Assembly (NCBI GenBank): GCA_030765055.1 | Contig: CM060953.1 | Location: forward strand, 106,830,685-106,894,684 | Length of the DNA: 64,000 nt | Direction: 5' to 3' | DNA from: Mantis religiosa | Taxonomy: Eukaryota; Arthropoda; Insecta; Mantodea; Mantidae | In this document: positions 37,172 through 49,290 of the stretch, in pieces | Layout: the number at the start of each line of letters is the position of its first letter | Numbering within the stretch: position 1 is the stretch's first letter | The notes under the pieces: model-generated | The model's input: only the letters and a program-made list of their open reading frames with translations | Told to the model about the DNA's origin: nothing | Database searches by the model: none | Program-made: the position numbers and the translations under genes

Positions 37172-38053
37172 TTGGGGCCACTCTTGAGGGAAGTGGAGGC
37201 AGGGACAAGAACAACCTGGGAGGATATCGCACCGAGGAGCGCCACATACAAGTCGTACTGGGCCCAATGGTACTCGTTCAAGACCAGAGGGGGTTATGCT
37301 GTTCCGGTATGGGAATCACCCGATGGGAAGACGCGCAGAGAACAGTTGGTACTTCCCCGGGGTAAGGTCTCGGAAATCTTGGAGGAAGTGCACGCCAGTA
37401 CTTCAGGAGGACACCTGGGAGCGAACCGAACAATTGACAAACTACTGCAGCGCTTCTACTGGCTGAGGCTCCGAGCAGACGCTGAGAGATGGTGCCGTCA
37501 TTGCCACATGTGCGCGGTGAGTCGCGGCCCCCAGACTAGGAGCTGGGGACCCATGCAGCAGTACAACGTCGGAGCGCCATTCGAACGAATTGCCGTTGAT
37601 ATTGCTGGACCGTTCCCAGTGTCCGACCGAGCCAACAAGTACCTGATGGTGGTCGTGGACTACTTGACCAAGTGGCCGGAGGTGTATACCATCCCAAACC
37701 AAGAGGCAAAGACAATCACAGACTACCTCGTGGAGCAAGTGTTCTGCCGATTTGGGGTGCCGTTGGAGCTACACAGCGACCAGTGGACCAATTTTGAGTC
37801 CATCCTGATGAAGGAGGCACTAGTAAGACTTAGGGTTAACAAGACCCGCACAACACCTCTACATCCCCAGTCGGATGGCATGGTCGAAAGGTACTGCCCG
37901 AAGCTTCAGCAGCCATGGCAAGGACCGTACCGCGTAGTGATGAGGATTAACGACGTGGTCTACCGCATCCAGAAGGTGCCCCGAGGAAAGATGGTGGTAC
38001 ACCTGGATCGCCTGGCCCACTACGATGGTGCTGTTCGGGACGACCAGCTTTGA
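37172..38053 (+). pseudogene. gypsy integrase, open but internally deleted
   Basis: A 293-residue open frame. The zinc region has HASTSGGHLGAN and WCRHCHMC. The catalytic Asp residues are in IAVDIAGPFPV and LHSDQWTNF, and the Glu is in HPQSDGMVERY. After that Glu the text jumps to a C-terminal chromatin-facing part (LQQPWQGPYRVV, VVHLDRLAHYD), so part of the core and linker is missing. The stop is 7 bp before the polypurine tract region. Product activity is unlikely. Confidence 0.85.
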
Positions 38054-38064
38054 GGAGGGAGCAG
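38049..38064 (+). other. polypurine tract
   Basis: TTTGAGGAGGGAGCAG lies directly before the 3' LTR and is identical to the tract of the element at 18 kb. Confidence 0.85.
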
Positions 38065-38545
38065 TGTCACCCAATTATCGGAAGGCACGAACAACTGACG
38101 TCTGAGTGAGTGACGGAAAGCATTGGAACACGCCTACCCATTTATGTTGTAGCGCTTACGAGGGGATGGTTGAAGAAACATCACTAGGCATCTCTTTCCC
38201 CTCTCCCTGCCGTCTGGAACAGTCGGGATGATTCACTGTACCGCGAGACTTCCAGAAACAGCGATCTCCCTATATAAGGCCTGCAGTGGGTGAGTCAGGC
38301 CGGTTCTTGGCGAGCAGCGTAAGGAGTGCTAGTGAACAGACTGGAAGACTGTGTACGTGTATCAGAGGAGTTGTACGTAGTTGTGAGTGTAGAGTGGAAC
38401 TGTAACAGATTAACTGGCGAATTGTAATTTTGTGCGCTACGTAACTCTGTGTAATCGGCAAGTGTTTCAACTGTAATACGGTGGAAATAAAGAACATTTT
38501 GAGTTTGTGCAATTGGGCTTTTAATTTCACGAACCCACAGTCACA
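38065..38545 (+). repeat. 3' LTR of the decayed gypsy element
   Basis: 481 bp, TGTCACCC to AGTCACA. It has a TATA box (CTATATAAGGC) near 38270 and AATAAA near 38486. The last 110 bp resemble the LTRs at 18-20 kb and the solo LTR at 40.0 kb; the first part differs. Confidence 0.9.
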
Positions 38546-38639
38546 ATATTCAAGCATATATACTGCTAAACTGTACCTTCTTTGAGAGGTTCAATGTTCA
38601 CTAGTCTTTGTGAGCCCTCCTTCTACTACTAGTGAACTC

Positions 38640-39510
38640 TTCTTCTTCTTCTTCTTCTTCTTCTTCTTCTTCTTCTTCTTCTTCTTCTTCTTCTTCTTCT
38701 TCTTCTTCTTCTTCTTCTTCTTCTTCTTCTTCTTCTTCTTCTTCTTCTTCTTCTTCTTCTTCTTCTTCTTCTTCTTCTTCTTCTTCTTCTTCTTCTTCTT
38801 CTTCTTCTTCTTCTTCTTCTTCTTCTTCTTCTTCTTCTTCTTCTTCTTCTTCTTCTTCTTCTTCTTCTTCTTCTTCTTCTTCTTCTTCTTCTTCTTCTTC
38901 TTCTTCTTCTTCTTCTTCTTCTTCTTCTTCTTCTTCTTCTTCTTCTTCTTCTTCTTCTTCTTCTTCTTCTCTTCTTCTTCTTCTTCTTCTTCTTCTTCTT
39001 CTTCTTCTTCTTCTTCTTCTTCTTCTTCTTCTTCTTCTTCTTCTTCTTCTTCTTCTTCTTCTTCTTCTTCTTCTTCTTCTTCTTCTTCTTCTTCTTCTTC
39101 TTCTTCTTCTTCTTCTTCTTCTTCTTCTTCTTCTTCTTCTTCTTCTTCTTCTTCTTCTTCTTCTTCTTCTTCTTCTTCTTCTTCTTCTTCTTCTTCTTCT
39201 TCTTCTTCTTCTTCTTCTTCTTCTTCTTCTTCTTCTTCTTCTTCTTCTTCTTCTTCTTCTTCTTCTTCTTCTTCTTCTTCTTCTTCTTCTTCTTCTTCTT
39301 CTTCTTCTTCTTCTTCTTCTTCTTCTTCTTCTTCTTCTTCTTCTTCTTCTTCTTCTTCTTCTTCTTCTTCTTCTTCTTCTTCTTCTTCTTCTTCTTCTTC
39401 TTCTTCTTCTTCTTCTTCTTCTTCTTCTTCTTCTTCTTCTTCTTCTTCTTCTTCTTCTTCTTCTTCTTCTTCAGCTTCTTCTTCAGCTTCTTTAGCTTCT
39501 TCAGCTTCCC
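38640..39510 (+). repeat. (TTC)n array, SINE tail
   Basis: About 830 bp of TTC with one phase slip at about 38970. Its right edge (39472-39510) has TCAGCTTCTT and TTAGCTTCTT variants. Confidence 0.97.
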
Positions 39511-39861
39511 TAGTTTTACCACTATCATAGTGTTAGGAGATTCCTCTTCCTCTACCATTTATGCCTTTAGGCTTAGGGTGGAGGAACAGAAACTCTGGAT
39601 CAGATAGAGAACCATGGATGTGCTATCAGCCCGATGTCTGATATGAGAGTGAGGGAAGCGGATGAGAGAATGAGAGCGAATTGGGTGAAAGCAAAGATGA
39701 TAATGGAGCAATAATTGGTGAAATGATGGCAGGAAATCCAGAGATCCAAGGTAAAATCCACCCCTGCACCTTGTTATCTACCACAAATCTTAGATGCGGT
39801 CGCCTGGGATCAAACCTTGCCGAGAGTCTTGTGTTCTAACCGCTTGGAGCATGGTGCAGCC
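38640..39861 (-). mobile_element. tRNA-derived SINE (family C) with a giant GAA tail
   Basis: The SINE head is at the high-coordinate end: on the minus strand GCTCCAAGCGGTTAGAACAC (A-box-like) and AGGTTTGATCCCAGGC (B-box-like). Its body resembles the SINE at 49291-49534. Its 3' tail is the GAA array. A perfect 14-bp duplication CTACTAGTGAACTC flanks the SINE and array together (38626-38639 and 39862-39875), so the array grew after insertion. Confidence 0.9.
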
Positions 39862-39875
39862 CTACTAGTGAACTC

Positions 39876-40016
39876 ACTGAATAAAAATCAGTCTAATCTA
39901 ACACATGTCTTCTATTGTGTTTACTTCATAATACTAATAAGACATTACTATCTAAGTTCAACATAAAACATAAATGAATATTTTATTATTGAATATGGTT
40001 TTAAGTAATTTTATAA
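39876..40016. other. no recognised feature
   Basis: Short AT-rich spacer before the solo LTR. Confidence 0.4.
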
Positions 40017-40413
40017 TGTCACGAGTCATTATCGCGATAGAGCGGCTGATGTTCACAGAAGAACTTGCTAAAGCAGATAAAGATAGCGCGGAGATAAAGC
40101 GCTTGCAAATACAGATAAAGTTAGATGACTAGAAGTTGCGATTTCTTGTTTGTTACAGAACAGCCTAGAAGTATCAGTGGACACATAAAAGGAAGCAGCG
40201 GAGAGTCATAAAGAGAGAGAGCTGTAATTGGAACGGGTTGTGTTTTGAAAGTGAACTCTCTGTTGTGGTCAAAGACCTTGGAAGATTGTAATTGTGTATG
40301 TGACATAATTCTGCTACTGAAAGAGTTGACCAAAGTCTATTTCTACGGAAATAATGAACATTTTGAATTTCTGCAACTTGGACTTTTAATTCTAGGAACC
40401 CACAAAGTCACTA
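40017..40413 (+). repeat. solo LTR, gypsy family related to the 38-kb LTR
   Basis: Starts TGTCACGAGTCATTATCG and ends with GGAACCCACAAAGTCACTA. Before that come GGAAATAATGAACATTTTGA and ACTTGGACTTTTAATT, which match the 3' part of the LTR at 38065-38545. No coding sequence on either side. The flanks do not give a clean target duplication. Confidence 0.75.
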
Positions 40414-41127
40414 TATATATATTCTTTATTCCATTCACATCTGGAATACCTTCTTGGTTTCTGCTGGTAAGACTCTTTTTGCACACGTATTTTCAGTCCA
40501 TAAGAGGGCTATTAGAGTCTTAGCTAAGTTGCCACAATCTGAGTCATGTAGGCCATACTTAAAGAAATTAAAAATCTTACCCCCTTTTGTATATACGTAA
40601 ATTATGTTATTTCGTATATAAAAAAACAGTATCCCCTTGCCTAAATAAAGATATACACAAACACCACACTCGCAGACAAAATAACTTCTTTCTTCAATCA
40701 TATACGGACCAGTGTGGAAATAAAAATATTATTTATGCTGGATCAAAATACTTCAACATGTTACCGAACAAACTGAAGTCATCGATAGACAGAAATGCTT
40801 TTAAAAGCAGCTCAAAATGCAATTTGTTAACCTATTGTTTTTATAATGAAGATGAGTTTCTTATCCATAATGGAAATTAATCACATTTTAAACATAGTTG
40901 AGTTTCTTACATGATATGTACAGATTTACATTATGAATATTTAGGTCAATTTTATAAACTTGTATCCTTTGTCAGATGACTGATGTGGTCTTATGAACAA
41001 TTGTTTATATGTGTATAGTGTTAATTTAAATTATAATTATTTTTATTATAAACTGATATGGTCTATGTAACACTGTTATTGCGTGTACTATAGGACAGAA
41101 AATAAAAAAATAAATAAATTAATTAAT
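40414..41127 (+). pseudogene. LINE reverse transcriptase C-terminal fragment and 3' UTR
   Basis: The plus strand gives KRAIRVLA-like residues near 40505, then SCRPYLKKLKIL, a 97-residue frame with HKHHTRRQNNF and KYFNMLPNKLKSSID, and a stop at 40878. This is the C-terminal region seen in the LINE at 4.3 kb, of a different copy. A 250-bp AT-rich 3' UTR leads into an ATG tail. Confidence 0.7.
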
Positions 41128-41516
<389 letters not shown>

Positions 41517-41719
41517 ATATATAAAATATTCAGGCATATAATATGTATATACATTTGAAGTAACAGCATTAATGGTAAATAAATACAAATTTAACTAATG
41601 CTTTGTGCTTCTATTCAGGGGTCTCAGATCAAATTTGTGGGTGTAGTACAGTTCCTTCTCTGCCTTCTACATACATGGCAAGAAAGTAAAATGAGTTGTA
41701 CTCTTCTTATACCCAGGAG

Positions 41720-41969
41720 GTTTTTTTTTTATTATTTTTTTTTTTTAAATTAACGTCCTCCAACGTTAAGTTATATCGGACGATGAATGAAGTGGGTGAA
41801 ATAATGCTCAAATGTGTTCAGGGTCCATGGATCTTAGAGCTACCTGACATTTATCTTTAAAGACAAGGGAAAACCCCAGGAATAAACCTTATCCAGGTAA
41901 CTCACCCTGACTGAGATTTGAACTCTGGACCTCTTGAACGTGAGGCATCTACCTACGGAGGCGGGCAAA
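41720..41969 (-). mobile_element. SINE family A, second copy
   Basis: Minus-strand copy of the element at 6796-7030. It runs from GCCCGCCTCCGTAGG at 41966 through the B-box (read as plus GAGATTTGAACTC) to TAACGTTGGAGGACG and a T-rich tail on the plus strand. CCAGGAG occurs at 41713-41719 and 41970-41976, a likely short target duplication. Confidence 0.85.
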
Positions 41970-42044
41970 CCAGGAGATAACACGTCACTTAAAAAGAATA
42001 AAAGGCTCAAAATGTATTAAAACACTGACCTTAAACTAAAAGCT

Positions 42045-42050
42045 TTTATT
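42045..42050 (-). terminator. poly(A) signal AATAAA
   Basis: AATAAA on the minus strand about 220 nt after the stop codon of the possible terminal exon at 42270-42340. Confidence 0.45.
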
Positions 42051-42269
42051 CATTACACTAACACATTAGAAAACAATAGTACATGTATGATTTAAAAAGC
42101 AATTATACATAAGTTTTTAAGGTACTAAAGAAGTACAGTAATTATTATACTTCTATTCAATGGAAGTTTATCTACATAACTGTTGCATCACCAAGTGTTA
42201 TGCTTTGCTTACAATATTATGCCATATGTACATGTATTTAGAGTTTAGAAGACAATTATTGTTGCACGT

Positions 42270-42340
42270 TTATGTTTTGGGCTCAGTGTTGGAGATGATA
42301 GCTGCTTCACAGTTACCTTGGACATAGAACCGTTTCACAC
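42270..42340 (-). CDS. possible last coding exon of a host gene
   Basis: The minus strand has a good acceptor (pyrimidine-rich TTACTTTTTAATTTCAG) ending at 42341. An open frame follows, VKRFYVQGNCEAAIIS then NTEPKT and TAA at 42270, then a 220-nt tail with AATAAA at 42045. I recognise no family. The frame needs a preceding exon ending in phase 1. In the other usable phase the exon codes CETVLCPR and stops, which would fit the phase-2 donor at 59900. No upstream exon was located, so this is a candidate only. Confidence 0.35.
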
Positions 42341-42344
42341 CTGA

Positions 42345-43094
42345 AATTAAAAAGTAAATCTCTTTTAAACCACGCATTTCAGAAAGTGGTTTTCATTCTT
42401 TTTGTATAATGGAAATAAGTTTAAAGTGTTATTTGAGCTACCAATAATAAATTATGGTTATGTGGCAACAATAGTGTTCTCCTTGCATCTTGTCATATTA
42501 TATAGCTATTTGATCTCCGTCTACAGCAAATAAAGTAGCTGAAATAATAATGAAGGTGAAAAATTTCATTACACTGCTTGAAATGCTTTTTTGATATTTG
42601 ATTTACTTAGTCCACTAATTGAAACTCCAGGCTTGATTTCTTACTCTGAAACAAGAAAGGGTTCTTCTCCTGCAATATGTTGAGAATACATTTTATTTCA
42701 TGAATAATATTGTTTGTTCAAAATGTTAGGTGAATCACTGGTGCTTTTAACAACCTGTTTTCAAATAGATTTTTTATAAGGAATCATTGTCTAACACAAG
42801 ATTGCAGCCATTCATATCAACTACAATATTAGCATAATATTAAGTTCTGTCAAATTGAGTTACATTTATTTATTTGAGTAACATAAAACCGTACATATTG
42901 GTCATATATCAGGCATGTATGTCTTATTAAGGTTGCAAAGCTCAAGCTATCCTGAAATTGTGTATAAAAATTGCTTCTGAACATGTTTCAGTTTCCTTAT
43001 TTGAGAATCTTGGCTTATTATTTATAATCACTTTTCTACTTTCATAAGTTTCGTTTTTATTATTTATACTTCAGTGTTGTAAGAACTACTGGCA
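42345..43094. other. no recognised feature
   Basis: AT-rich, possibly intron of the candidate minus-strand gene. Nothing assigned. Confidence 0.4.
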
Positions 43095-43740
43095 GGAAAT
43101 TTAGAGATAACTGATATGACTGAAAAGGCCATATCTATTACAAAATATTTACATGTATGGAACACTTCATTCCCAGCAAACTGGAATACAGCCATCATAG
43201 TACCTGTATTAAAACCTGGGAAAGCTGTAGAAAATATAAACAATCACAGACCTAACTAGCCACTTAGCCAAAACTATGAGAAAAATGATTGTGAAAGATT
43301 AAACTGGAAGCACACAATCTATTACCCAATTCATAAACAGGATTCAGAAAAACCATTTAACTAGTGAATAAATGATTTTATTGAATCAGAATGTAAAGGA
43401 ATCATTCAACAAACAAGAATAGCAGTAGATATTTGTAGATATCAAGTCGTCATATGATAGCATTTGGTAATGTAAACTAATACAGAAACTACAACAACTA
43501 CGTATCAAGGAAATATGTTATGATGGATTTCTGAATTCATAACCCAGAGGTATATTGCAACCAAATATGGCACAGCGACCTCCAGATACAGACAAGATCA
43601 TCTTGGATTACCTCAAGGAGCTCTATTGAGCACAATCTTGTATAATGTATAATTGAATGGCCTACCATATCTATTAGAACAAGAATGCTGCAAAATTCCA
43701 CCAGACACACAGTACTTTGGAACCAAACCTATATTTTTAA
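43095..43740 (+). pseudogene. LINE reverse transcriptase, strongly decayed
   Basis: The plus strand shows FPANWNTAIIVPVLKPGK, NNHRP, DIKSSYDSIW, LIQKLQQLRIK and LDYLKELY-like text where LPQGAVLS is expected. Motif order is that of a non-LTR reverse transcriptase. Stops interrupt every 20 to 40 codons. Confidence 0.7.
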
Positions 43741-45129
43741 CACTGACTTTGGCAGGTTGGCAGGGATCAAGCCGCCGTTTCAAGGATTAGGGATTTGGTA
43801 ATATATTCATTTTTAATCATAAGTGACAATTCTGACAAATCTATCTTCCTTGGGATTATGGATAAGCTGACGGCAAAAATCCACTATATTCAGCCTGTTG
43901 AGGTATCAGTTCATGAGGGACAGATCTACAGTTTCTCTATAATTTTCCAAGTGTCTTAATGTGGCGATGTGTGCTATATTTTGATGCAGAAATTTCTTCT
44001 GAAAGCCTGCTGTACTTTCTTGCAAATTTTCTTGCAACACTTGGCGTGTATTCTCAGTATTTCATACTTTAGGTCTTCCAGAACGTGGTAAATCTTAAGT
44101 GTTTTCATCTCCATTGTTGAAATTTGGAACCATTTTTGTGCCACATGCTCACTAACGACACCTTCTCCTTCTATTTTACATATTCTTCAAGCTGCAGCAG
44201 CAGATTTATAATCTTATTTCCAGTAGTGTTTTAGAAGGACTCTTAAGTTGAAACTTTGTTTTCTCCATTTTGTGATTGCTTATTAACAACTGAAGACTGA
44301 TACATGCTCACAATGTAGCAACACTAGCCCTGGCATCCTGTAAATAGCATTGCCAAACCAAAGAAACCCAATAAATTTTCCAAAATACCAAAATCAAGGA
44401 ACCAACATTGATTATGTGACAACCTAATAATATATGAAGGAACAGACATGAGCAGGTGAACCAAAATAGAATTATAAACTGCATAAAGTTCTGCAGAGCC
44501 AATGAACAAGCTCTAAGATTTCATGCAAAGGCCAAGGTAGTGAAGTTTATGTAGTTTGTTGCTTCCTTGAACACAACAGTATAGGAATATTAAACATTTT
44601 AAAGAATTCCAAGGAATTTCAAAATCTATCTCACATGATATTAGATATCATTCTGAGGTGGCACATTCTTTCATCAAACCAAGTTAGAGGAATGTGAATA
44701 TCTAGCTATCCAAGTTTATGGGACAGCAGATATGTCTTGCACAAACAAGTAACAAGAATATTCAGGTGTGAGATAAAATTACGAATTTGTGAAGGGATAC
44801 TTTGCTCTCAGCATATATGTCAGCATATTAAGTGGATAATGAAGGAGCTAAAAATTATGTTTGGATAAGTATTACATAAATTAATTGCATAGTATATGAT
44901 GCACTAATTATGAGCAGATCAACTGGAGATTTACAGAAGAAAATTAAAGATTCACATCACAATGAATTTCATATGCTGTTGTGCCCACCAGGGTACTCCA
45001 GTAATGTAATATGCATTTATTCTCTATGAAAATGAGATCATTTTTTCTGGTATTGAAGGTGTAGGTTTTGACAGACTAATGACTTTTATTACAATAGATA
45101 GAAAATTTTAATTTGGTTTGTCAACACAA
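43741..45129. other. no recognised feature
   Basis: No family, RNA gene or repeat recognised in this AT-rich stretch. Confidence 0.4.
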
Positions 45130-45240
45130 ATTCAAAATAGAATCAACCTGAAAAATTCAATACCATGGCCAGGATCTGAACCACACATCTCCCGGGTTCC
45201 GTCCAGTTGCTCTTAACCTTTGAGCTACCATGGCCAACGT
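45130..45240 (-). mobile_element. tRNA-like SINE (family B), full head
   Basis: The minus strand starts GGCCATGGTAGCTCAAAGG (A-box) and has GTGGTTCAGATCC (B-box), then TATTGAATTTTTCAGG. The 5' and 3' ends of the head (GCCATGG and CCATGGT) can pair as an acceptor stem. It lies head-on to the copy at 45242. Confidence 0.75.
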
Positions 45241-45241
45241 G

Positions 45242-45335
45242 ATCTCTGTGGTTCAAATCCCGGCCATGGCATTGAATTTTTCAGGTTGACTCTATCTATC
45301 CAAAACCTTAGCCTATACATGGCTAGTATGGAGGA
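45242..45335 (+). mobile_element. tRNA-like SINE (family B), partial, inverted partner
   Basis: Starts within the head (CTGTGGTTCAAATCCCGG, with a perfect B-box) and continues GGCATTGAATTTTTCAGG to CATGGCTAGTATGG. It forms a long inverted repeat with the copy at 45130-45240. Confidence 0.75.
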
Positions 45336-45929
45336 ATAATGAATTTCCATCAACTAACTTAACAAATTCAGAAGTTATCTATTTCAAGATAACAGCCACT
45401 AGCTGTCACAGAAGAAGTCTTACTGTTTAATTAAAATGAAAATACTGATAAATATGCAACACATACAATGAATTATGTTAGTTGATGAATGATTTAGTTT
45501 CTGTACTAACACAACGGATTCTTTTCAATATATTTCATGTATGTTATTGTATTTCACAAATGAAAATATGTTCTATTATGAAACAAATTGCTCAATAAGA
45601 CATTGTTTGGAACATATCTGGAAGGAGAAACTGCTTATTATGCAAAATAGATGGCCAAAACTTGTGTCAATGAATTAAAAAAAAAGCAAAATTCAGTTTT
45701 GCATGTTATCATTAATATAGCAATATGAGATGTATTTGTAATTAACTGATTCAAGTGATTTAAAAACTTTTAAGTTTATTGTTTTGCACTGCTTGTTACT
45801 CCTTTCAGAAGAAAATCCTTGGAATAGTTCAGGTTTCAGCAATTTGAGTCGTATATAGCTGCTGCATGAAATAAATATCAGAAATATATTGCCATCTGAA
45901 GATATTTTTAGGCTTTTGGTTCCCAGGGA
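45336..45929. other. no recognised feature
   Basis: AT-rich; nothing recognised. Confidence 0.4.
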
Positions 45930-46480
45930 TTCATATGCTTTAAATGAGCAAAAAGCAATGTCAAAAGGTGACAGAAATTAAAAGGTTACAGAAAATATCT
46001 TGGAATTTAAGGAGATTGTTTGACAGCACTTTTCTTGGCAAACAGGACTGTCCCTTCAGAGGAGATATGGAGGGAGAAAATTCAAACAATGGGCATATGT
46101 ACATAGGGTTGCTTGAATTATTGGCTAATGATTATCCTCTTTTGGCAAATCTCCTTAAAGCAAGTAAAATTTTAAGGGTACTTCCCCTCTTTACAAAATG
46201 GTCTTATCAGTGCTGTTGCTAGTGTTGTCAATGATAAAATTACAAATTAGACATGCAGCTTTTGTAGCAATCATCTAGATCAGATAACACATACAGGTAT
46301 TTATAATCAATGTCAGCTGAACCAATTGTCAGCTCCTATAACATACATTGATGATGGAAAATGTCAAAAGATTTTGATTTATTATGTTTCCTCAGATAGG
46401 ACTATTCAGGTAATTTTCAAATATGTAACTGGTAGCATTTGGTAGCACAGACATTTGATTGAGCTCCTGTAATGTCAGGA
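45930..46480 (+). pseudogene. hAT transposase fragment, ZMYM1-like
   Basis: A 92-residue frame reads FLGKQDCPFRGDMEGENSNN, then YIGLLELLANDYPLLANLL, the segment before the catalytic core in ZMYM1-like hAT proteins. It then continues in broken frames with AIILDET-like text near 46270, YIDDGKCQK and VSSDRTIQVIF. The rest of the transposase is absent. Confidence 0.6.
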
Positions 46481-47905
46481 AGTGTATCTGAACCTCAGAA
46501 ACTTGTTACATATAAACATCTCTTATCATATTCAATCCACTGTTACAGCCGTAAGTGCACTCATGGTACACAAATTACATCAAGTAATGTATGCAAGCTT
46601 TTATTTCCTTGGCTACAATACAAGTTTCTTTTCTCATTCTACAAGTTGTACAAATGCTCTTGAAGTCTTTATGCTTTAGCACTTTGATATAAAATTAAGG
46701 ATTAGTTAAATTAAGTATAATCTATAATAAACGAAGAAGCAGTTATACCCTTGACAAATAATCCATAAATAATTCATAAGATACAAAGAAAAACTGTATT
46801 GCTCTTAATATGAATTTTTTATTAATTTGTATTAAAGTTAAGGTCTTGTAGATTTGGCAATATATTAGGAATAGACTTGGCTAGTTGAAAAGGACATTAA
46901 GTATGGTAACTAGCAATAGCCTGGCTGTCAGGCCAATTTTGAGAATTAGTTTGGATGGTTATGACAGTGAAGGTCTGTCGGATTAGCACAGGATTCTTGG
47001 ATTGTGAGGTAGAATTTCTTAGCCATTTATAGACGGACTCTGATTTGAGAACAAACAGATATTAGAAAATTACAAATATAATGATAACATAGGATTAGGA
47101 GCAAGGAGAGGAGGTCTTAGTTTAACTCTAAATGAGAGGTTATCAGGAGAATTTTAAGTTTAATATAGTATTCTGGGCAAAATTTGCAATACTTCTGGCC
47201 TGATTACTGATGGATGAAGATGAAGCTCATAGCGCAGGTTAGATTCAGAATCAATACTGCTTACACAGAAGAACAGCATGTTATTGCCTAGCACAGGAGT
47301 CACCTCTGAATTAACAATATTGTAAAAGTATTTTGACAGGAATCAAATATTTTAACATGTGACATTTATATTATAATTCACATTGGTTGGCAAATTCCCC
47401 ATTAAAATGTTGACAGTTTATTAAAATCATACCCAGTTATCCTTTGAGTGATACACACATCCCTGAGTTAGGTTTCTCATAGCTCAAGCAAATAGTCGAA
47501 ATTGTGATCAACGGAGAACTTCAAGACAATGTGAAAGTATAATTTTTATTGGCATTCAATATTGGTATTCAAGCAAGGTTTGACAACAAATTTGGCATCC
47601 TGTTGTGGTGCAACGATAGACAAGACAGAATTATGATGACACCCTATAAGATGCAACTTTTCACCAAGATCAGTGCAAGGTCTACCAATGTATAGGCAGC
47701 AGCTATTTAAGTTTTTCTTGTTAATTAAAAATAGACTAGAAGAGCTTAATGTACCATCAGTAGTTATTCATTTCCTCACAAAATGTGGGACAAACTTTGT
47801 CATATTGAAACAGAAACTCAGTCAATTATGAGTTACAATGAGACAATTAGTAGCACCAGTTTTCCTCCATTTTCAACAGGATATTGAACTTCTTTGTAGT
47901 TGCCA
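46481..47905. other. no recognised feature
   Basis: No coding or repeat signature that I can support. Confidence 0.4.
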
Positions 47906-47919
47906 GTCCTTCCATAGAC

Positions 47920-48464
47920 TAGGATAGCGTAGATTCTTAAAGAGAGGATTCAGCATTGTGACCAATCTTGATCTATTTTGCCCATGTCACAAGTGGGCCA
48001 TCCCTGGAAGGAAGGATGAGACAAGAGGAGATAGAGGGCGGCTTACCCAAGGAGTCACGACAGTGCAGAGGGCAGTGTCCTTACTCTTGATCAGTTGAAA
48101 ATTCCCCAGCTGCTAATACAGCCAGCATTCCACTCACCATGGTCCTGAAACAGCACAGTAAGTCGGCCCAGAGATCATCCTATCGGAGTGTTTACCAGGA
48201 GCGTATCAACCTGCCATGCAGGGCCGAGACTCCTGCAGACACTTTCTAGTCTGAAAGAGACCACCAGATGAGAGATTATGTGAAATGATAATGGAGATAG
48301 GGAGGGACAGGAAATTCGAGGGATGTAGTTAATCTACCCAGCATTCGCCTGGGACCCAGGAAAACTCCTGATTAACCCATAGGTTAGGTAGGTTGGCCAC
48401 AGGAACCGAAACCAGACCTCCTGAATTCGTACCACAAACGAAACCGCCTGAGCCATGCTGCTCG
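47920..48464 (-). mobile_element. SINE-like retroposon with target duplication
   Basis: GTCCTTCCATAGAC (47906-47919) and GTCCTTCCATGGAC (48465-48478) flank 545 bp. On the minus strand the unit begins with CGAGCAGCATGGCTCAGGCGG (tRNA-like head) and has GGTTTCGGTTCC, then AGTTTTCCTGGGTCCCAGG and AATGCTGGGTAGATTAAC. Family is not among the others in this window. Confidence 0.7.
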
Positions 48465-48478
48465 GTCCTTCCATGGAC

Positions 48479-49279
48479 CGTTCTCTTGCGGTATGGGATA
48501 TCAAAACATCCTGGTTCCTCTTGATGATATATTTCCATGTTGACAGTGCTTAGTCCTGTGAAACACGTTCTGGAAATTTAAAAAGTGGGCGTTCTTAGTG
48601 TTATTAATTGACTTGGTGTCCATTTTAATATGAATGTAGCATTACTGCCTTCAGCTTTCAGATTAATTGATAATTTTGTTTTAATGTTCTCCTTTTGTGA
48701 TATATATGTATTGCATGATGTTTTCCAAAACAATATCTGTTACACCTTAACAGCAAAGTAGCACGATTATTTTCTGGAACTGCAGAAATTAAGGAATAAA
48801 GATTCTGTAGGTAGAAGTAGAATTGCTTGTTGATAGAAATTAACATTACTGCAGACCTATCAGGCAAGCAGCAGACATAAATAGTTTTAAAACATCTATT
48901 ATGAAATAGTTAACACTTTACCTTTGAGAAAGATTTTACATTTGTTTCACAATGTTCATGTCAAAAATGAAGTAAATTGTGTACACCTAAGAAGAATTTG
49001 TGAAGAAATTATTACATGAAATTTGTTCATAGGTATATAAAGGTAAAGTTAAATAACCTTCGCAGTATATTTCCTGAAATTTATGAACTAGCATAATCAC
49101 ATTTACAACAGCTAAGGGGAATTTTTCAGCCTGGAGACAAATCCAGACTTACCTCTAACCTACACTAGATCAGATTCATTTAGGAAATCTTGCTATTCTT
49201 TTTATGAAGAAAGACATTCTTGTGACCATGAAAGATAATTATCCCAGGCACGGCTCTGGGCGAATTGATTAGGTGACTC
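48479..49279. other. no recognised feature
   Basis: AT-rich spacer with no assigned feature. Confidence 0.4.
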
Positions 49280-49290
49280 GGAAAATTGGC

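Larger units (their letters stand above)
33062..38545 (+). mobile_element. decayed Ty3/gypsy element, 5' LTR not found
   Basis: Gag, zinc knuckle, protease, reverse transcriptase, RNase H and integrase follow in gypsy order, then a polypurine tract and a 481-bp 3' LTR. Many stops and shifts, a 530-bp retroposon insertion (34917-35446) and a deletion in the integrase end show it is dead. It shares family with the deleted element at 18078-20328. Confidence 0.9.

Noticed and set aside
38610..39558. Frames of about 300 residues of Phe, Ser, Leu, Lys or Arg
   Set aside because: They are translations of the TTC/GAA array.
45130..45240. A working tRNA gene
   Set aside because: The head is tRNA-like but the arms do not pair well, and it continues into a SINE body shared with other copies.
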